Shown here in pieces: positions 42,919 through 50,035 of a stretch of DNA of 64,000 bases. The notes under the pieces were generated by a model. That model had not been told where the DNA came from. It saw only the letters and a program-made list of their open reading frames with translations, and did not search any database. The first letter of the stretch is position 1, and every line of letters begins with the position of its first letter. Made by a program: the position numbers and the translations under genes. This DNA comes from Microglena sp. YARC (Eukaryota > Chlorophyta > Chlorophyceae > Chlamydomonadales > Chlamydomonadaceae): NCBI GenBank assembly GCA_022414725.1, contig CM039463.1:52529405-52593404 (forward strand), given 5' to 3'.

Positions 42919-43650
42919 TAGCCCTCATAGCGCTTGTAGATGCCGATGACGCCGCACATCTGGGATGGGGTCCAGGTGGGAGCGTTGATGTGCGTATGCT
43001 GTGAGGGAGGAGGGGGGGGGGGGGGGGAGCACGAGCATGCATGCATTCACATTCGATAACAAATTCGCAGTCTTTGTTGTCACCCTCCATGCCAGGGTGT
43101 GCCAAGGATTTACTCGCATGGACTGAAACCGATTATGCCATTGCATGGTTTGAGGGGACTAGCATGAGCATGCATGCATTCACATGAGATGACCCATTCG
43201 CATTAATTATTTGCATCCTGTGTGAGCTGTAACTTGTCTTTATTCCTAACCTAGGCCCACGTCAGCATCCCACACATTCAAAACAAGCGACCTAGTATGA
43301 TGCACATTGCATTTAAATCGACCCAATCCATGCCGCATGTCTGCCCCTTGCCCCAATATATGTACGAATAACTAGCAGGCCACCACTCGCACACGCCCTG
43401 ACTCGCACCTCTTGTTGAACCCCCCGGGAGCAGAGCGAGCTGTCTTGGCCACCTTCATTTTCATACCCACGGAGCCCATGAAGGAGCTATTGTTGCTTGG
43501 AATGGAGCAGCGCATCACAGATGGGTTAGACGCCACGGTGGCACGGGCAGCAACCCTCCCAGTAGCACACGCTCCGTACGCCCTCACGTCCATCACCTGT
43601 CGGGATCTACCGGCTGCTACAGACGATTTGACCGAGTTTCCGAGGATCAT
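28129..43650 (-). CDS. purF: Amidophosphoribosyltransferase (glutamine PRPP amidotransferase), complete, nine exons
   Basis: Catalyses the first committed step of purine synthesis: PRPP plus glutamine to phosphoribosylamine. The nine exons (43409-43650, 42570-42781, 40310-40484, 39318-39551, 37992-38282, 35963-36058, 33359-33539, 31718-31910, 28129-28295) total 1791 nt and join in phase at every junction to give 596 aa. Residues 1-86 are a basic, Ser/Ala-rich extension. Cys87 follows Met86 and is the N-terminal nucleophile of the class-II glutaminase domain. GHVRYPTAG is at 157-165 and HNGNLTN at 187-193. The phosphoribosyltransferase domain carries the PRPP loop [13 protein letters not shown] at 458-470. 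The Fe-S cysteines of the Bacillus/land-plant type are absent; the sequence follows the E. coli/yeast Ade4 type. Confidence 0.97.
28300..28475 (-). repeat. About 21-bp minisatellite GTTGGGGTTGTTTGGTGTTCA
   Basis: Around eight units lie just upstream (in gene sense) of exon 9. They grade into the GGTTGGGGTTCAG part of the adjacent retroposon copy, which suggests how the array arose. Confidence 0.88.
28462..28566 (+). mobile_element. Retroposon copy (CATA-tailed family), diverged
   Basis: TTGGGGTTCAG, then GGTTGGCCAAGTCCCTTTAGCC and GGACAGTTGGACTGAAACAGCATACAT. Orientation is opposite to the copy at 10388. Confidence 0.55.
28883..29077. mobile_element. hAT-type MITE, 195 bp, copy 1
   Basis: Starts CAGGGTACTACT and ends AGTAGTACCCTG (perfect 12-bp TIR). 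It is flanked by an 8-bp target duplication ACAACGAC / GCAACGAC (7 of 8). The interior is rich in GCGC. It is related along its length to 41115-41304. Confidence 0.8.
29095..29665 (-). repeat. purF exon 8 donor-edge copies, left group
   Basis: Three copies of the antisense block GCYGCTATCAAGTCCT-AC-GACTGGTA (near 29220, 29385 and 29625), each followed by CATCAGCGCC as in exon 8. Between them lie GGAGCCCCAAGGAACA blocks and CTAACTAA microsatellites. In gene sense these lie downstream of exon 8. Confidence 0.88.
29665..30935. repeat. 32-bp satellite, about 40 units (GGGCCTATGGGACTATGGAC...)
   Basis: Near-perfect array; the unit is GGGCCTATGGGACTATGGAC followed by TCCTATGGGACT. Occasional partial units occur (for example 30180-30260). 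Because 32 is not a multiple of three, all three plus frames stay open and give the same 32-residue repeat. These ORFs are not genes. The array sits inside the exon 8 donor-edge copies in purF intron 8. Confidence 0.97.
30936..31717 (-). repeat. purF exon 8 donor-edge copies, right group
   Basis: Three further copies near 31018, 31263 and 31496 approach the true exon at 31718. They show the same spacer blocks (GGAGCCCCAAGGAACAAACA) and CTAACTAACT runs. GCTCAACAAGTTT-CGCTG at 30948 also occurs at 29310. Confidence 0.88.
31718..31910 (-). CDS. purF: purF exon 8
   Basis: Acceptor TATTCATAG, donor GTGTGT; residues 478-541 plus one base. [17 protein letters not shown] and the PRTase C-terminal part with [13 protein letters not shown]. 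The positions of two Fe-S cysteines in plant-type enzymes are occupied by other residues. Confidence 0.96.
31985..32495. repeat. purF exon 8 acceptor-edge copies: one direct, two inverted
   Basis: 31990-32050 is a direct decayed copy of the exon start. At about 32326-32378 and 32440-32492 the same exon start appears in the opposite orientation (AAGGCTGGAGCTGCTAAGGT on the plus strand), each followed by CATACATGCCAACATCTAGG. Such inversion is rare in this window. Confidence 0.85.
32175..32330 (-). mobile_element. tRNA-derived SINE-like element, copy 1
   Basis: On the minus strand TGGCTCTATCGTAGAGC resembles a tRNA D-arm/A box. About 45 bases later GGTTCGAACCCC is a canonical T-loop/B box, followed by an unrelated tail with CGGCATGGTAACTGG. 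The anticodon arm does not fold convincingly, so it is not called a tRNA gene. Confidence 0.55.
32555..32665. repeat. Repeated GTTTCCATGTACAG / CATGGAAACC blocks (inverted)
   Basis: GGTTTCCATGTAC occurs at about 32567 and 32639, and the inverse ACATGGAAACCCTG at about 32603, giving potential hairpins. Confidence 0.7.
32705..33358 (-). repeat. purF exon 7 donor-edge copies, including a 28-bp array
   Basis: Long copies of the last 60-100 bases of exon 7 with the donor lie at about 32706-32810, 33117-33172 and 33205-33305. Between them (about 32823-33100) ten units of about 28 bp repeat only the last exon bases and the donor (plus strand CCCTGCTTACCATGCCAACA). The true donor is at 33353-33358. 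Confidence 0.94.
33359..33539 (-). CDS. purF: purF exon 7, PRPP-binding loop
   Basis: Acceptor TTTTCAG, donor GTAAGC; residues 418-477. [14 protein letters not shown] and the PRPP signature [13 protein letters not shown]. Confidence 0.97.
33610..34020 (-). repeat. Three purF exon 7 acceptor-edge copies
   Basis: Near 33650-33710, 33805-33875 and 33955-34015 the antisense of VGRTFIM with its acceptor (CCCCTCCCTG) recurs with small deletions and substitutions. Confidence 0.92.
34105..34153 (-). mobile_element. Truncated retroposon copy (CATA-tailed family)
   Basis: TATGTATGTTACAGTCCAGG and GGTAGGCCAAATAGGCTTA. It is truncated and its far end became the seed of the adjoining 53-bp repeat. Confidence 0.65.
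34125..34498. repeat. 53-bp tandem repeat, seven units
   Basis: Units contain GGCTTACGGGCCATGGCC and AAGTAAGCAAGTAGTAAAC. The first part comes from the retroposon copy and the second resembles the ATAAGCAAGTAGAA spacer beside exon 7 copies, so the unit spans their junction. Confidence 0.95.
34560..35545 (-). repeat. 17-bp satellite, about 58 units, derived from purF exon 7
   Basis: The unit ACACATGATGAAGGTAC alternates with ACACATGATGGAGGTAC. ATGATGAAGGTAC is the antisense of the exon 7 codons for RTFIM. Because 17 is not a multiple of three, all three minus frames are open for over 300 codons; they are not genes. GAA and GGA variants alternate irregularly, giving higher-order structure. Confidence 0.96.
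35546..35962 (-). repeat. purF exon 6 donor-edge copies, about four to five
   Basis: Blocks CTGCAGCTCACCTGT (near 35606, 35693, 35782 and 35869) reproduce the exon 6 donor. AGGTCAGCAGCCATCTG-type blocks reproduce the exon end. Confidence 0.93.
35963..36058 (-). CDS. purF: purF exon 6
   Basis: Acceptor TACCTGCAG, donor GTGAGC; 96 nt. [20 protein letters not shown] aligns with the DIDVVIPIPETS segment of the E. coli enzyme. Confidence 0.95.
36059..36820 (-). repeat. About ten purF exon 6 acceptor-edge copies alternating with TTGAAT repeats
   Basis: Antisense blocks GGGGCAGATGAGGTCGATGT and CCACCCACTCACCCTGCAG recur every 70-90 bp, separated by TTTGAATTTGAA microsatellite. The plus strand is open for 225 codons only because several unit lengths are multiples of three. 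Confidence 0.95.
36821..37991 (-). repeat. About five purF exon 5 donor-edge copies with CCCACC spacers
   Basis: Copies of CACTTGATGCGCTTGGCCAG and TTCCGAGGTTGAGCTGGAAG at about 36848-36975, 37163-37205, 37263-37300, 37352-37480 and 37700-37850. Two are long (over 120 bp) and retain most of the exon end. Spacers are CACCCACCCA and CACACA. Confidence 0.94.
37992..38282 (-). CDS. purF: purF exon 5
   Basis: Acceptor CCTGTCAG, donor GTGGGT; residues 289-384 with split codons at both ends. [14 protein letters not shown] begins the linker. [15 protein letters not shown] matches the FEYVYFARPDS block of the family. Confidence 0.97.
38283..38815 (-). repeat. Three purF exon 5 acceptor-edge copies with GGTGGTGGA spacers
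   Basis: Near 38368-38430, 38530-38612 and 38745-38800, increasingly diverged with distance from the exon. Spacers GGTGGTGGATGTGG are CCACCACC-rich in gene sense. Confidence 0.9.
38816..39317 (-). repeat. Two purF exon 4 donor-edge copies with CATA and AT-rich spacers
   Basis: Copies near 38955-39055 and 39118-39225 of CCACTCACCTAATACCATG, CCAACATCCT and GTAAGCGCCCTC. CATACATA repeats lie at 38843-38930. Confidence 0.92.
39318..39551 (-). CDS. purF: purF exon 4
   Basis: Acceptor CCCCACAG, donor GTGAGT; residues 211-287. [20 protein letters not shown] and [12 protein letters not shown] are hallmark glutaminase-domain segments. Confidence 0.97.
39560..40150 (-). repeat. Three purF exon 4 acceptor-edge copies with GGTGGTGGT spacers
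   Basis: Near 39615-39692, 39773-39850 and 40040-40105, each with antisense CGTCGGCCAGAATGTTGAGC and AGTCGCTGTCAGTACGCAAG. The middle spacer GGTGGTGTTGGT is ACCACC-rich in gene sense. Confidence 0.94.
40165..40309. repeat. C homopolymer and CCCACCACA repeats after purF exon 3 donor
   Basis: A C run at about 40170-40193, then CACCACAACCACCCC. In gene sense these are G- and GGTGG-rich, directly downstream of the donor GTAGGG. Confidence 0.85.
40310..40484 (-). CDS. purF: purF exon 3
   Basis: Acceptor CCCCCCAG, donor GTAGGG; residues 153-209. [20 protein letters not shown] and HNGNLTN form the glutamine-binding part of the NTN-hydrolase domain. Confidence 0.97.
40485..40796. repeat. G-rich GGGTGGGG repeats with one weak exon 3 acceptor copy
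   Basis: GGTGGGTGTGG units and a G tract at about 40559-40577. At about 40620-40655 GTAGCGCACCTAGCCTGTGCC-type sequence and CACTGCTACCTGGGGGGG resemble the exon 3 start with its acceptor. Confidence 0.8.
40797..41010 (+). mobile_element. tRNA-derived SINE-like element, copy 2
   Basis: TTAGGTAGAGAGTACGCTAC resembles a D-arm/A box and GGATCGAATCCCC a T-loop/B box. The following CAGCCGCCATGGTAGC resembles CGACCGGCATGGTAAC in the copy at 32175-32330. No functional tRNA fold. Confidence 0.5.
41115..41304. mobile_element. hAT-type MITE, 190 bp, copy 2
   Basis: Starts CAGGGTAATTCCA and ends with GGAAGTAACCTG (imperfect TIR). It is flanked by ACCCTGTC / ACCCGGTC, an 8-bp duplication with one change. 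The interior (CAAATTGGCCAGCGC, GAAACGCGCAG-GGGGCTCA) matches copy 1 at 28883-29077. Confidence 0.78.
41320..41650. other. Intronic sequence, no feature seen
   Basis: Single-copy-looking sequence inside purF intron 2. Confidence 0.4.
41655..41748. repeat. 27-28-bp tandem repeat, three units
   Basis: Units CCCGGTGTGACATGTGTGACCAGTGGGGT. Confidence 0.88.
41755..42569 (-). repeat. Five near-intact purF exon 2 donor-edge copies
   Basis: Copies near 41795-41880, 41935-42050, 42130-42235, 42288-42365 and 42425-42510 preserve the frame encoding [18 protein letters not shown] and a donor (ACAG followed by GTGCGA or GTGTGA). Two reach back to [16 protein letters not shown]. No convincing acceptor is seen before any of them. 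Confidence 0.93.
42570..42781 (-). CDS. purF: purF exon 2 with catalytic Cys
   Basis: Acceptor CCCCCCAG, donor GTGCTA; residues 82-151. [16 protein letters not shown] places the nucleophile Cys87 directly after a Met, and [12 protein letters not shown] is the family signature. Pairing of the split codons with exons 1 and 3 is exact. Confidence 0.97.
42782..43050 (-). repeat. One purF exon 2 acceptor-edge copy with G tracts
   Basis: About 42918-42990 repeats [10 protein letters not shown] and the preceding CCCCATCCCAG. Flanking G runs at about 42887-42916 and 43009-43027 are C-rich in gene sense. Confidence 0.9.
43051..43408. other. purF intron 1, remainder
   Basis: GAGCATGCATGCATTCACAT occurs near 43030 and 43165 as part of an approximately 135-bp imperfect duplication. 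Nothing else is seen. Confidence 0.5.
43409..43650 (-). CDS. purF: purF exon 1, putative transit peptide
   Basis: Start ATG at 43650, donor GTGCGA; residues 1-80 plus two bases. Rich in Ser, Ala, Arg, Val and Lys with a single acidic residue, which fits a plastid or mitochondrial transit peptide. The frame is open upstream to an earlier ATG at 43764, so a longer Pro-rich start is possible; I prefer 43650 because the extra part is low-complexity. Confidence 0.85.
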
Positions 43651-43993
43651 GTTGTGTTTGGCGGAAGGATGGGGAGGTAAGGGGAGGGATGGGGAAAGAT
43701 GCCTTGAGTTGGGTGGGCTTGGGGACTCGAGCAGCGGCGGACGCGTGAGGATTGCCGATACCACGGGGCGGAGTACGACACTGAGCGGGGGGCTGGAAAC
43801 CCTAGAGGGCCCATGGCCCAGTATGCAACTCTCTCAGTGCCCAACGATGTGCTGGCGGAAAGCTTCTCGCATATGCCCAGGTTCACTTTTTCTAGATCCT
43901 CGCATCGGTAGGGATAGGACGGGGGGATAGCAGGGGTGTTCGATGAGATGCTGCTGGGCGGAAAGCCAAGCCACGCCACAGGCCAATAAGCCA

Positions 43994-44024
43994 GTGACCA
44001 GGTCATACTGTATGACCTGGTCAC
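43994..44024. promoter_or_regulatory. 31-base perfect palindrome upstream of purF
   Basis: Two 15-base arms around a single central T: GTGACCAGGTCATAC, T, GTATGACCTGGTCAC. It lies about 345 bp before the purF start codon. It could be an operator for a dimeric factor, a hairpin in a 5' UTR, or a coincidence; the perfection makes coincidence unlikely. Confidence 0.6.
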
Positions 44025-44940
44025 CATGTCTACGACCTGCGTCACACGTCAGCATGGACAGATGAAAAAAGCTCTGCATGCAGACATTCCACAAACCTCT
44101 TTCTCAGATATGCAAGCATATTACCCTGCACAGCGTATGTAACTAGATCTGGCCAGGGTCGTATACAACATGGAGACTGTCCCTAATCGGATACCTCGTT
44201 TTCCCACGTCCAAGAACGAAAGTCTCCATCGGCAGTGGTCGAGCAGGCTCCACATTTCCAACGTGAACTTCCTACTTATGTTAGGCATTTTCGTTATTAA
44301 CCCGAAGTGGGCGCTGTTTGTGTAGGGGGTCCCATTGCCTAAATTGGTGAAAATCGTGTCAATCAGAATACAATAAATAAACTTTGCTCCAACAGTTTAA
44401 CGTTTATAAAACAATATGTTGTGGCAATAATGCTTTGATTTGAATTGGTGCTGTTACCGACGAAGACGGCGAGTAGCCTTAAAGGCTGCAGCTATGTTTA
44501 CACGTTCAATTTGAAGTTGAGTTGAAGTTTAGTCGTTTCCTGCCCTGTTCGTGGCGATATCAGCAAGGATATCATCCTATGGTGGAAAGATACACACGAT
44601 ATCATCCTATGGTGGAAAGCACAGAATTTAAGAACGGAGTTTCGGAATCACTGATCTCAACCAATATTAGTTTGACGGACAACAAAGGTAACTTCTCACG
44701 GCTTTCCACGTATTGCAGATCAAATGTGTTAGGGGTTCCACTTCCTGGGGTAGAAAAAAGTAATGCAGCCTCGAAGAGTAATCACTACACTTAGATTGGG
44801 AAATCCTTGCCCCCTGTGATTTTGGCAGGGACATCGTAATCCTAAGCGATAACATAAATGTTATTCTTCAACTTAAACTTGGTTACATGGCTCAAGCCAT
44901 ACATTTGATTGCTCGTCATCTCCAGCAGCTAAAGCATTAA
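44025..44940. other. Intergenic region, no gene seen
   Basis: A 27-31-bp duplication GATATCATCCTATGGTGGAAAG lies at about 44566 and 44598. CTTAAACTTGGTTACATGGC at about 44872 matches 10937. Confidence 0.5.
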
Positions 44941-44944
44941 TAAT

Positions 44945-45405
44945 AAACGATACAGCGGGTATGTACATCATTCAGCGTGTATGTACATCATTCAACGGGT
45001 ATGTACATCATTCAGCGTGTATGTACATCATTCAACGGGTATGTACATCATTCAGCGTGTATGTACATCATTCAACGGGTACGTACATCATTCAACGGGT
45101 ATGTACATCAATCAACGGGATGTACATCATTCAGCGTGTATTTACACAATTCAACGGGTATGTACATCATTCAGCGTGCATGTACATCAATCAACGGGAT
45201 GTACATCATTCAGCGTGTATTTACATCATTCAACGGGTATGTACATCAATCAACGGGATGCACATCATTCAGCGTGTATTTACATCAATCAACGGGTATG
45301 TAGATCATTCAGCGTGTATTTACATCATTCAACGGGTATGTACATCATTCAGCGTGTATTTACATCATTCAACGGGTATGTACATCATTCAACGGGTATA
45401 TACAT
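44945..45405. repeat. 20-bp satellite GTATGTACATCATTCAACGG, about 23 units
   Basis: Units ending CAACGG and CAGCGT alternate, giving a 40-bp higher-order unit on the left; to the right a TTTACATC variant appears. All plus frames are open and none is a gene. Confidence 0.95.
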
Positions 45406-45544
45406 ACAGTGTGGTTTGTTCCTGTCCACTAGTCCAGGTGGGAGCCAATTAGATTAAATAGAATTTCCCAACCTCACATAATCAAGACAATTCTAGACTA
45501 TCCTGATGGTCTATTAACAAACACTATTCCCAACTTCTAGCCTC

Positions 45545-46078
45545 CAAAAGATCTGCCCCCCCCCTCCCCCCCCCCCCCCCCCCCCCCCCCCCTCAAATCG
45601 CAAGGGTAGGTCGAGGGTAGTCGACCTAACTTTTCATTATTGACCTACATCTTGGAGAGCATATTTCACGTATCCACTATCCAGCTTGGATAACACACAA
45701 GGGACAAATTATCTGCAGTCCCGCGCCGTTTTGCTGCTGCTTCGTAGTCTTGGAAGTGCCTCAGCACTCTGCTGCTACTGTCGCTGCCGCCCATTACTGC
45801 GCAGAAACGCATCGTTATGGTGGTGCTGCTGCTGCTGCTCCCACTGTTGCTTTGAACTTATCGGAAGTGTCGCACCAGTTTTTTTCTTTTAAGCAATCTA
45901 TTGCTTTTAGAGATTAACCCCATCGCTATCGAGATTGGCATAGGGATGTAAGCGATTAAGGGGATAGGTAGCGGACGTTTGGGCCAAAACGAGGTCTGAG
46001 GTAGTGATCGCTATATATCGGTACCGCTATATGTCGCTATCACTCTGTAGCGGGGGGGGGGGGGGGGGGGGGGGGGAA
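45545..46078. repeat. C tract, short CTG-rich segment and G tract
   Basis: A C run of more than 30 bases at about 45557-45592, CTGCTGCTG-rich sequence at about 45730-45850, and a G run at about 46050-46076. No gene is supported. Confidence 0.8.
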
Positions 46079-46079
46079 G

Positions 46080-46205
46080 CCCTGAGTTTAGGGTTCAGCA
46101 AATCAATATGAGTACAGGGTCCAGCAAACCACTACGGGTATGGGGTTCAGCAAAGCAATACAAGTACAGGATTCAGCAAAGCAATACGAGTATAGGGCTC
46201 AATGC
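46080..46205. repeat. About 30-bp repeat GGGTTCAGCAAAGCAATACAAG, four units
   Basis: A diverged second cluster of the same unit is at about 47755-47905, on the other side of the CATCACCAC satellite. The satellite thus lies within or between this array. Confidence 0.85.
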
Positions 46206-46269
46206 TGCACTTTTTACCTTTTCCACATTTTCATCAGACACATGGGGTGCATGAGGTTTCTTTTTTTGT

Positions 46270-47315
46270 TCATGATGCCAGGATGATGCTCACGATGCTC
46301 CTCCTCCTCCTCCTCCTCCTCCTAATCCTCATCACCCGAACCATCACCACCACCACCACCACCACCATCACCATCACCATCACCATCACCATCACCATCA
46401 TCATCATCACCAGCATCACTGCCAGCATCATCACTAGGATCATCACCATTATCATCACCATCATCATCATCACCATCATCATCATCACCATCATCATCAC
46501 CACCATCATCACCACAGTCGTCATCACCATCACCACCATCACCACCACCACCACCACCATCACCACCACCAGCATCACCACTGCCAGCATCACTACCAGC
46601 ATCATCACCAGCATCACTACCAGCATCATCACCATCATCATCATTACCACCATCATCACCACCCTCATCACCACCATCATCACCACCATCATCACCACCA
46701 TCATCACCACCATCACCACCACCACCAACACCACCAACACCACCACCAGCATCATTACCAGCATCACCACTACCAGCATCACCAGCATCATCACCAGTAT
46801 CACCACCAGCATCATCACTACCAGCATCACCAGCATCATCACCAGCATCACCACCAGCATCACCAGCATCATCACCAGTATCACCACCAGTATCATCACT
46901 ACCAGCATCACCAGCATCATCACCAGCATCACCACCAGCATCACCAGCATCATCACCAGTATCACCACCAGCATCATCACTACCAGCATCACCACTACCA
47001 GCATCACCAGAATCATCACCAGTATCACCACCAGCATCATCACCACCAGCACCAGCATCATCACCAGCATCACCACCAGCATCACCACCAGCATCACCAG
47101 TATCACCACCAGCATCATCACTACCAGCATCACCAGCATCATCACCAGCATCACCACCAGCATCACCAGCATCATCACCAGTATCACCACCAGCATCATC
47201 ACTACCAGCATCACCAGAATCATCACCAGCATCACCACCAGCATCACCACCGGCATCATCACCACCAGCACCAGCATCATCACCAGTGTCACCACCAGCA
47301 TCACCAAATGCAATA
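46270..47315. repeat. CATCACCAC/CATCACCAG satellite, about 1.05 kb
   Basis: Codon-like triplet units CAT-CAC-CAC-CAG in changing order. Several frames on both strands are open for more than 300 codons with only Thr/Ser/Ile, Val/Met/Leu or Gly/Asp residues, so they are artefacts. Confidence 0.97.
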
Positions 47316-47544
47316 GAAAATACATCATAGCTCTTAGTTAAACACTTAATCAATAAAATGTATTACATCGTAGCACTCTGATATATTGACACTATCTGAA
47401 TCAAATATATCACTTGTTGGTTTTCAGTGCTACAAGTATTTGGATACTATCGCACCGTTATTCCATGCCCCAATTCAAAGCTCAAGATATGTTTTGGAGC
47501 TGGCAGCCCAGCCTCAAATGACAGGGAGAGGTCCTGGTTGCCAG

Positions 47545-47730
47545 AGCGTGGTGTGCAGTTGCCAGGGGGCCGTACGGAGTTGCCAGAGGGCGGTGCGGAG
47601 TTGCCAGGGGGCGGTACGGAGTTGCCAGGGGGCGGTACGGAGTTGCAAGAGGGCGGTGCGGAGTTGCCAGAGGACGGTACGGAGTTGCCGAAGGGTACCA
47701 AGCTGCCGGAAGGTACCGAGTTTCCAGAGC
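47545..47730. repeat. 18-bp repeat GAGTTGCCAGGGGGCGGTAC, about ten units
   Basis: In one plus frame it would encode a six-residue GTELPG repeat within a 127-codon open frame. No family is known to me and no start or splice context supports it, so I call only the repeat. Confidence 0.88.
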
Positions 47731-47754
47731 TGGGGGGGGAAGTCCTGAGTGTAG

Positions 47755-47905
47755 AGGTTTCAGCAAAGCAATACAAGTATATACTGAGAATAGGGTTCAG
47801 TGGCACATGAAAGCAATACACGTATATACTTCAGTGGCACATACATAAAAGCAGTACATGTACAAGGTTCAGCAGCACGCAAATGCAGTACAAGTATAGG
47901 GTTCC
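47755..47905. repeat. Second cluster of the GGGTTCAGCAAAGCAATACAAG repeat
   Basis: About five diverged units with added GTATATACT segments. Confidence 0.8.
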
Positions 47906-48012
47906 GTGTATGGGCTACTTGTTTGTACTGCTTCCAAAGTGTGTGTGGGGACCACAACGTATGTGTATGGGCACTGCCACAAAGTGTGTGTGAGCACCAC
48001 TGTATGTATGTA

Positions 48013-48133
48013 TGTTACAGTCCAGGGGTTGGCCAAATAGGCTAAAAGGACTTGCCCAACCATATAGGAAGGGCTTACAAATAAAAAACACTGATGAACT
48101 GAACCCCAAACACTAGTTTAATTGACGAGGGCC
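48013..48133 (-). mobile_element. Retroposon copy (CATA-tailed family), near full length
   Basis: Preceded by TGTATGTATGTATG on the plus strand, i.e. the (CATA)n tail. It runs to CCCCAAACACTAGTTTAATT and GAGGGCCCC. Confidence 0.75.
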
Positions 48134-48199
48134 CCTACTTGTGTGTATTTAAGTAATGATGCATGTAGGTCAGTGGTGCATGTGCACGGTATATATGTA

Positions 48200-48252
48200 T
48201 GTTACGGTCCAGGTGTAGGCCCAATAGGCTAAAGGGACTTGCCCAACCGTGC
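48200..48252 (-). mobile_element. 5'-truncated retroposon copy (CATA-tailed family)
   Basis: GTTACGGTCCAGGTGTAGG to GACTTGCCCAACCG, after which the sequence becomes the coiled-coil exon copy. It shares the tail end with the full copies. Confidence 0.7.
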
Positions 48253-48978
48253 GCATATATTGGTTGTGTATGGAGTACTACTTGCCTCTGCTGAAAAAGA
48301 CTTGATGGCCTCAGTATCTTCGTCCATTACTTTCTTAAAGTCATGAGTGGATGATCTGATTGCTTCCGCCATTTGTCGCTCCACGTTCTGCTGCAGTCCA
48401 TGGACTGAGGACCTGATGGTGTCAATCACATGCTGCTTCATGTTTTCTTCCAAGCTTGTAATGAGTGCCCTGGTAATCTCTGCCGTCTCTTTCCTTGTGA
48501 TCTGCTCCGAGTTTGCTATGAGACCCTTGGTCACCTCCATCGTCTCCTGATGCATCCTTTGCTCCACTTCATGAACATACGACCTGATGGCTTTAGTCTC
48601 TTCATCCATTGCTTTCTCCACTTCATGGATGGATAACATGATCGCCTCCGTCTGCTGCTGCATGAGCTCCGAGGTTCTGGTGAGTTTCCTCTCCACCTCC
48701 ACTGCCTCCTGCTTCACGATCTGTTCTTCGGTGTTGAGGCGTCGCCCCTTGCTCCCTTCTGCATCTTGCCTCATCCCGCGCTCCATGGCCATCATACTTG
48801 ACTTGACAGCTGCCACGTCCAGCTGCAAGCTTGTGATTGAAGACTTCAACGAAACTACTTCTCCAAGCACTGATACATGATTGAACCGAAGTTGTTGCTC
48901 CAAGGTGTTGATGGAAGATTTGATCATGTCCCTCATGGAGGACTCTAGAGCAGCCACACACGGTGCTGGTGCCTCTGC
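48229..48978 (-). CDS. Exon of an unrecognised coiled-coil protein
   Basis: Open from the acceptor CCACTTGCAG to a stop at 48229, about 249 codons, no ATG start, so it is an internal or terminal exon. It is rich in Glu, Met, Ser, Lys and Gln with recurring approximately 22-residue segments such as EVEKAMDEETKAIRSYVHEV and AEAIRSSTHDFKKVMDEDTE, typical of a long coiled coil. The last about 8 residues are encoded by a retroposon copy. The natural end may be a GC-type donor (GCAAGTAG) after AEA at about 48285. Upstream exons were not found. Codon content and lack of stops support coding. No function can be assigned. Confidence 0.6.
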   Translation of the reverse strand, partial: AEAPAPCVAALESSMRDMIKSSINTLEQQLRFNHVSVLGEVVSLKSSITSLQLDVAAVKSSMMAMERGMRQDAEGSKGRRLNTEEQIVKQEAVEVERKLTRTSELMQQQTEAIMLSIHEVEKAMDEETKAIRSYVHEVEQRMHQETMEVTKGLIANSEQITRKETAEITRALITSLEENMKQHVIDTIRSSVHGLQQNVERQMAEAIRSSTHDFKKVMDEDTEAIKSFSAEASSTPYTTNICARLGKSL

Positions 48979-49278
48979 CTGCAAGTGGTAACAAAAGGAA
49001 GCAAGGTTAGTTGCAAGGTCTAGTTTTTATTTGAAGTTGTAAAAGGACTTTCACCCCAGGAGGTAGTTTGAAGGAGAGTAAGGTTGAGAAAGGATTACGG
49101 GCTAGGTAGGGACCCACTCGCTATTCCGCCTAAGGGTAAGCTATTCCGCCCCTAAAATAGTGCCGCCGTAGTTTCGTTTACTTCAGGAACGGAGTTTGGA
49201 GTTTCAAGTGTAGGGTTTTAGTGTAGGGAAGGATTGGGTTTGGGGGGGGGTAGAGCGGATGCGGTACTGTATATGTAT

Positions 49279-49385
49279 GTTACAGTCCAGGGTAGGCCAA
49301 ACAGGCTTAAGGGACTTGCCCAACCGTGATAGAAGGGCTTAAAAAGAAAAAACATTGATGAACTGAACCCCAAACTGAAGGGACT
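49279..49385 (-). mobile_element. Retroposon copy (CATA-tailed family)
   Basis: ATGTATGTTACAGTCCAGGG to TGAACTGAACCCCAAACTGA. Confidence 0.72.
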
Positions 49386-49617
49386 AACGTGAATGACAAG
49401 AGGCACGTTACGCACATCGTGCATGCAATCAATCTAACAGAGGGACACGCTGAACATTTTCCACATCAACTCCGCATCATTTTCCACCCATATTTATGAC
49501 CAGTCCCGGTACAAATTCCGTCCCCTTTGCATGCGCCAACTTGTACTGCACCTGCCCAACACGTACATCGCCTGGGCCAACCTGTACTTGGCCTACGCAA
49601 ACTTGTAAGACCCTATT

Positions 49618-50035
49618 ATGTCTGGTGTATAGGGTATATCTGGTATATCTGGTGTATCTGGTATACCTAGTATATCTGGTGTATCTGGTATATCTGGTGT
49701 ATCTGGTATATCTGGTATATCTGGTATGTCTGGTATATGTGGTGTATCTGGTATATGTGGTGTATCTGGCGTATCTGGTATATCTGTTATATGTGGTGTA
49801 TCTGGTATATGTGGTGTATCTGGCGTATCTGGTATATCTGGTATATGTGGTGTATCTGGTATATCTGGTATATCTAGTATATCTGGTGTATCTGGTATAT
49901 CTGGTGTATCTGGTATATCCGGTATATCTGGTGTATCTGGTATATCTGGTGTATCTGGTGTATCTGGTGTATCTGGTATATCCGGTATATCTGGTATATC
50001 TGGTATGTCTGGTAAATCTGGTATATCTAGTATAT
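49618..50035. repeat. 9-bp satellite TATCTGGTG, about 45 units
   Basis: Units TATCTGGTG, TATCTGGTA and TATGTGGTG. The unit is a multiple of three, so several frames stay open (VYLVYL, GISGVS, and IPDTPD on the minus strand). None is a gene. Confidence 0.97.

Noticed and set aside
43412..43930. 172-codon plus-strand frame
   Set aside because: Antisense of purF exon 1 and its upstream region; the minus strand fits splice phases and composition of a transit peptide.
46202..47353. Open frames of 340-380 codons on both strands, Thr/Ser/Ile, Val/Met/Leu or Gly/Asp only
   Set aside because: CATCACCAC satellite; low complexity in every frame.
47427..47810. Protein with a GTELPG repeat
   Set aside because: In-frame only because the repeat is 18 bp; no start, splice or family support.
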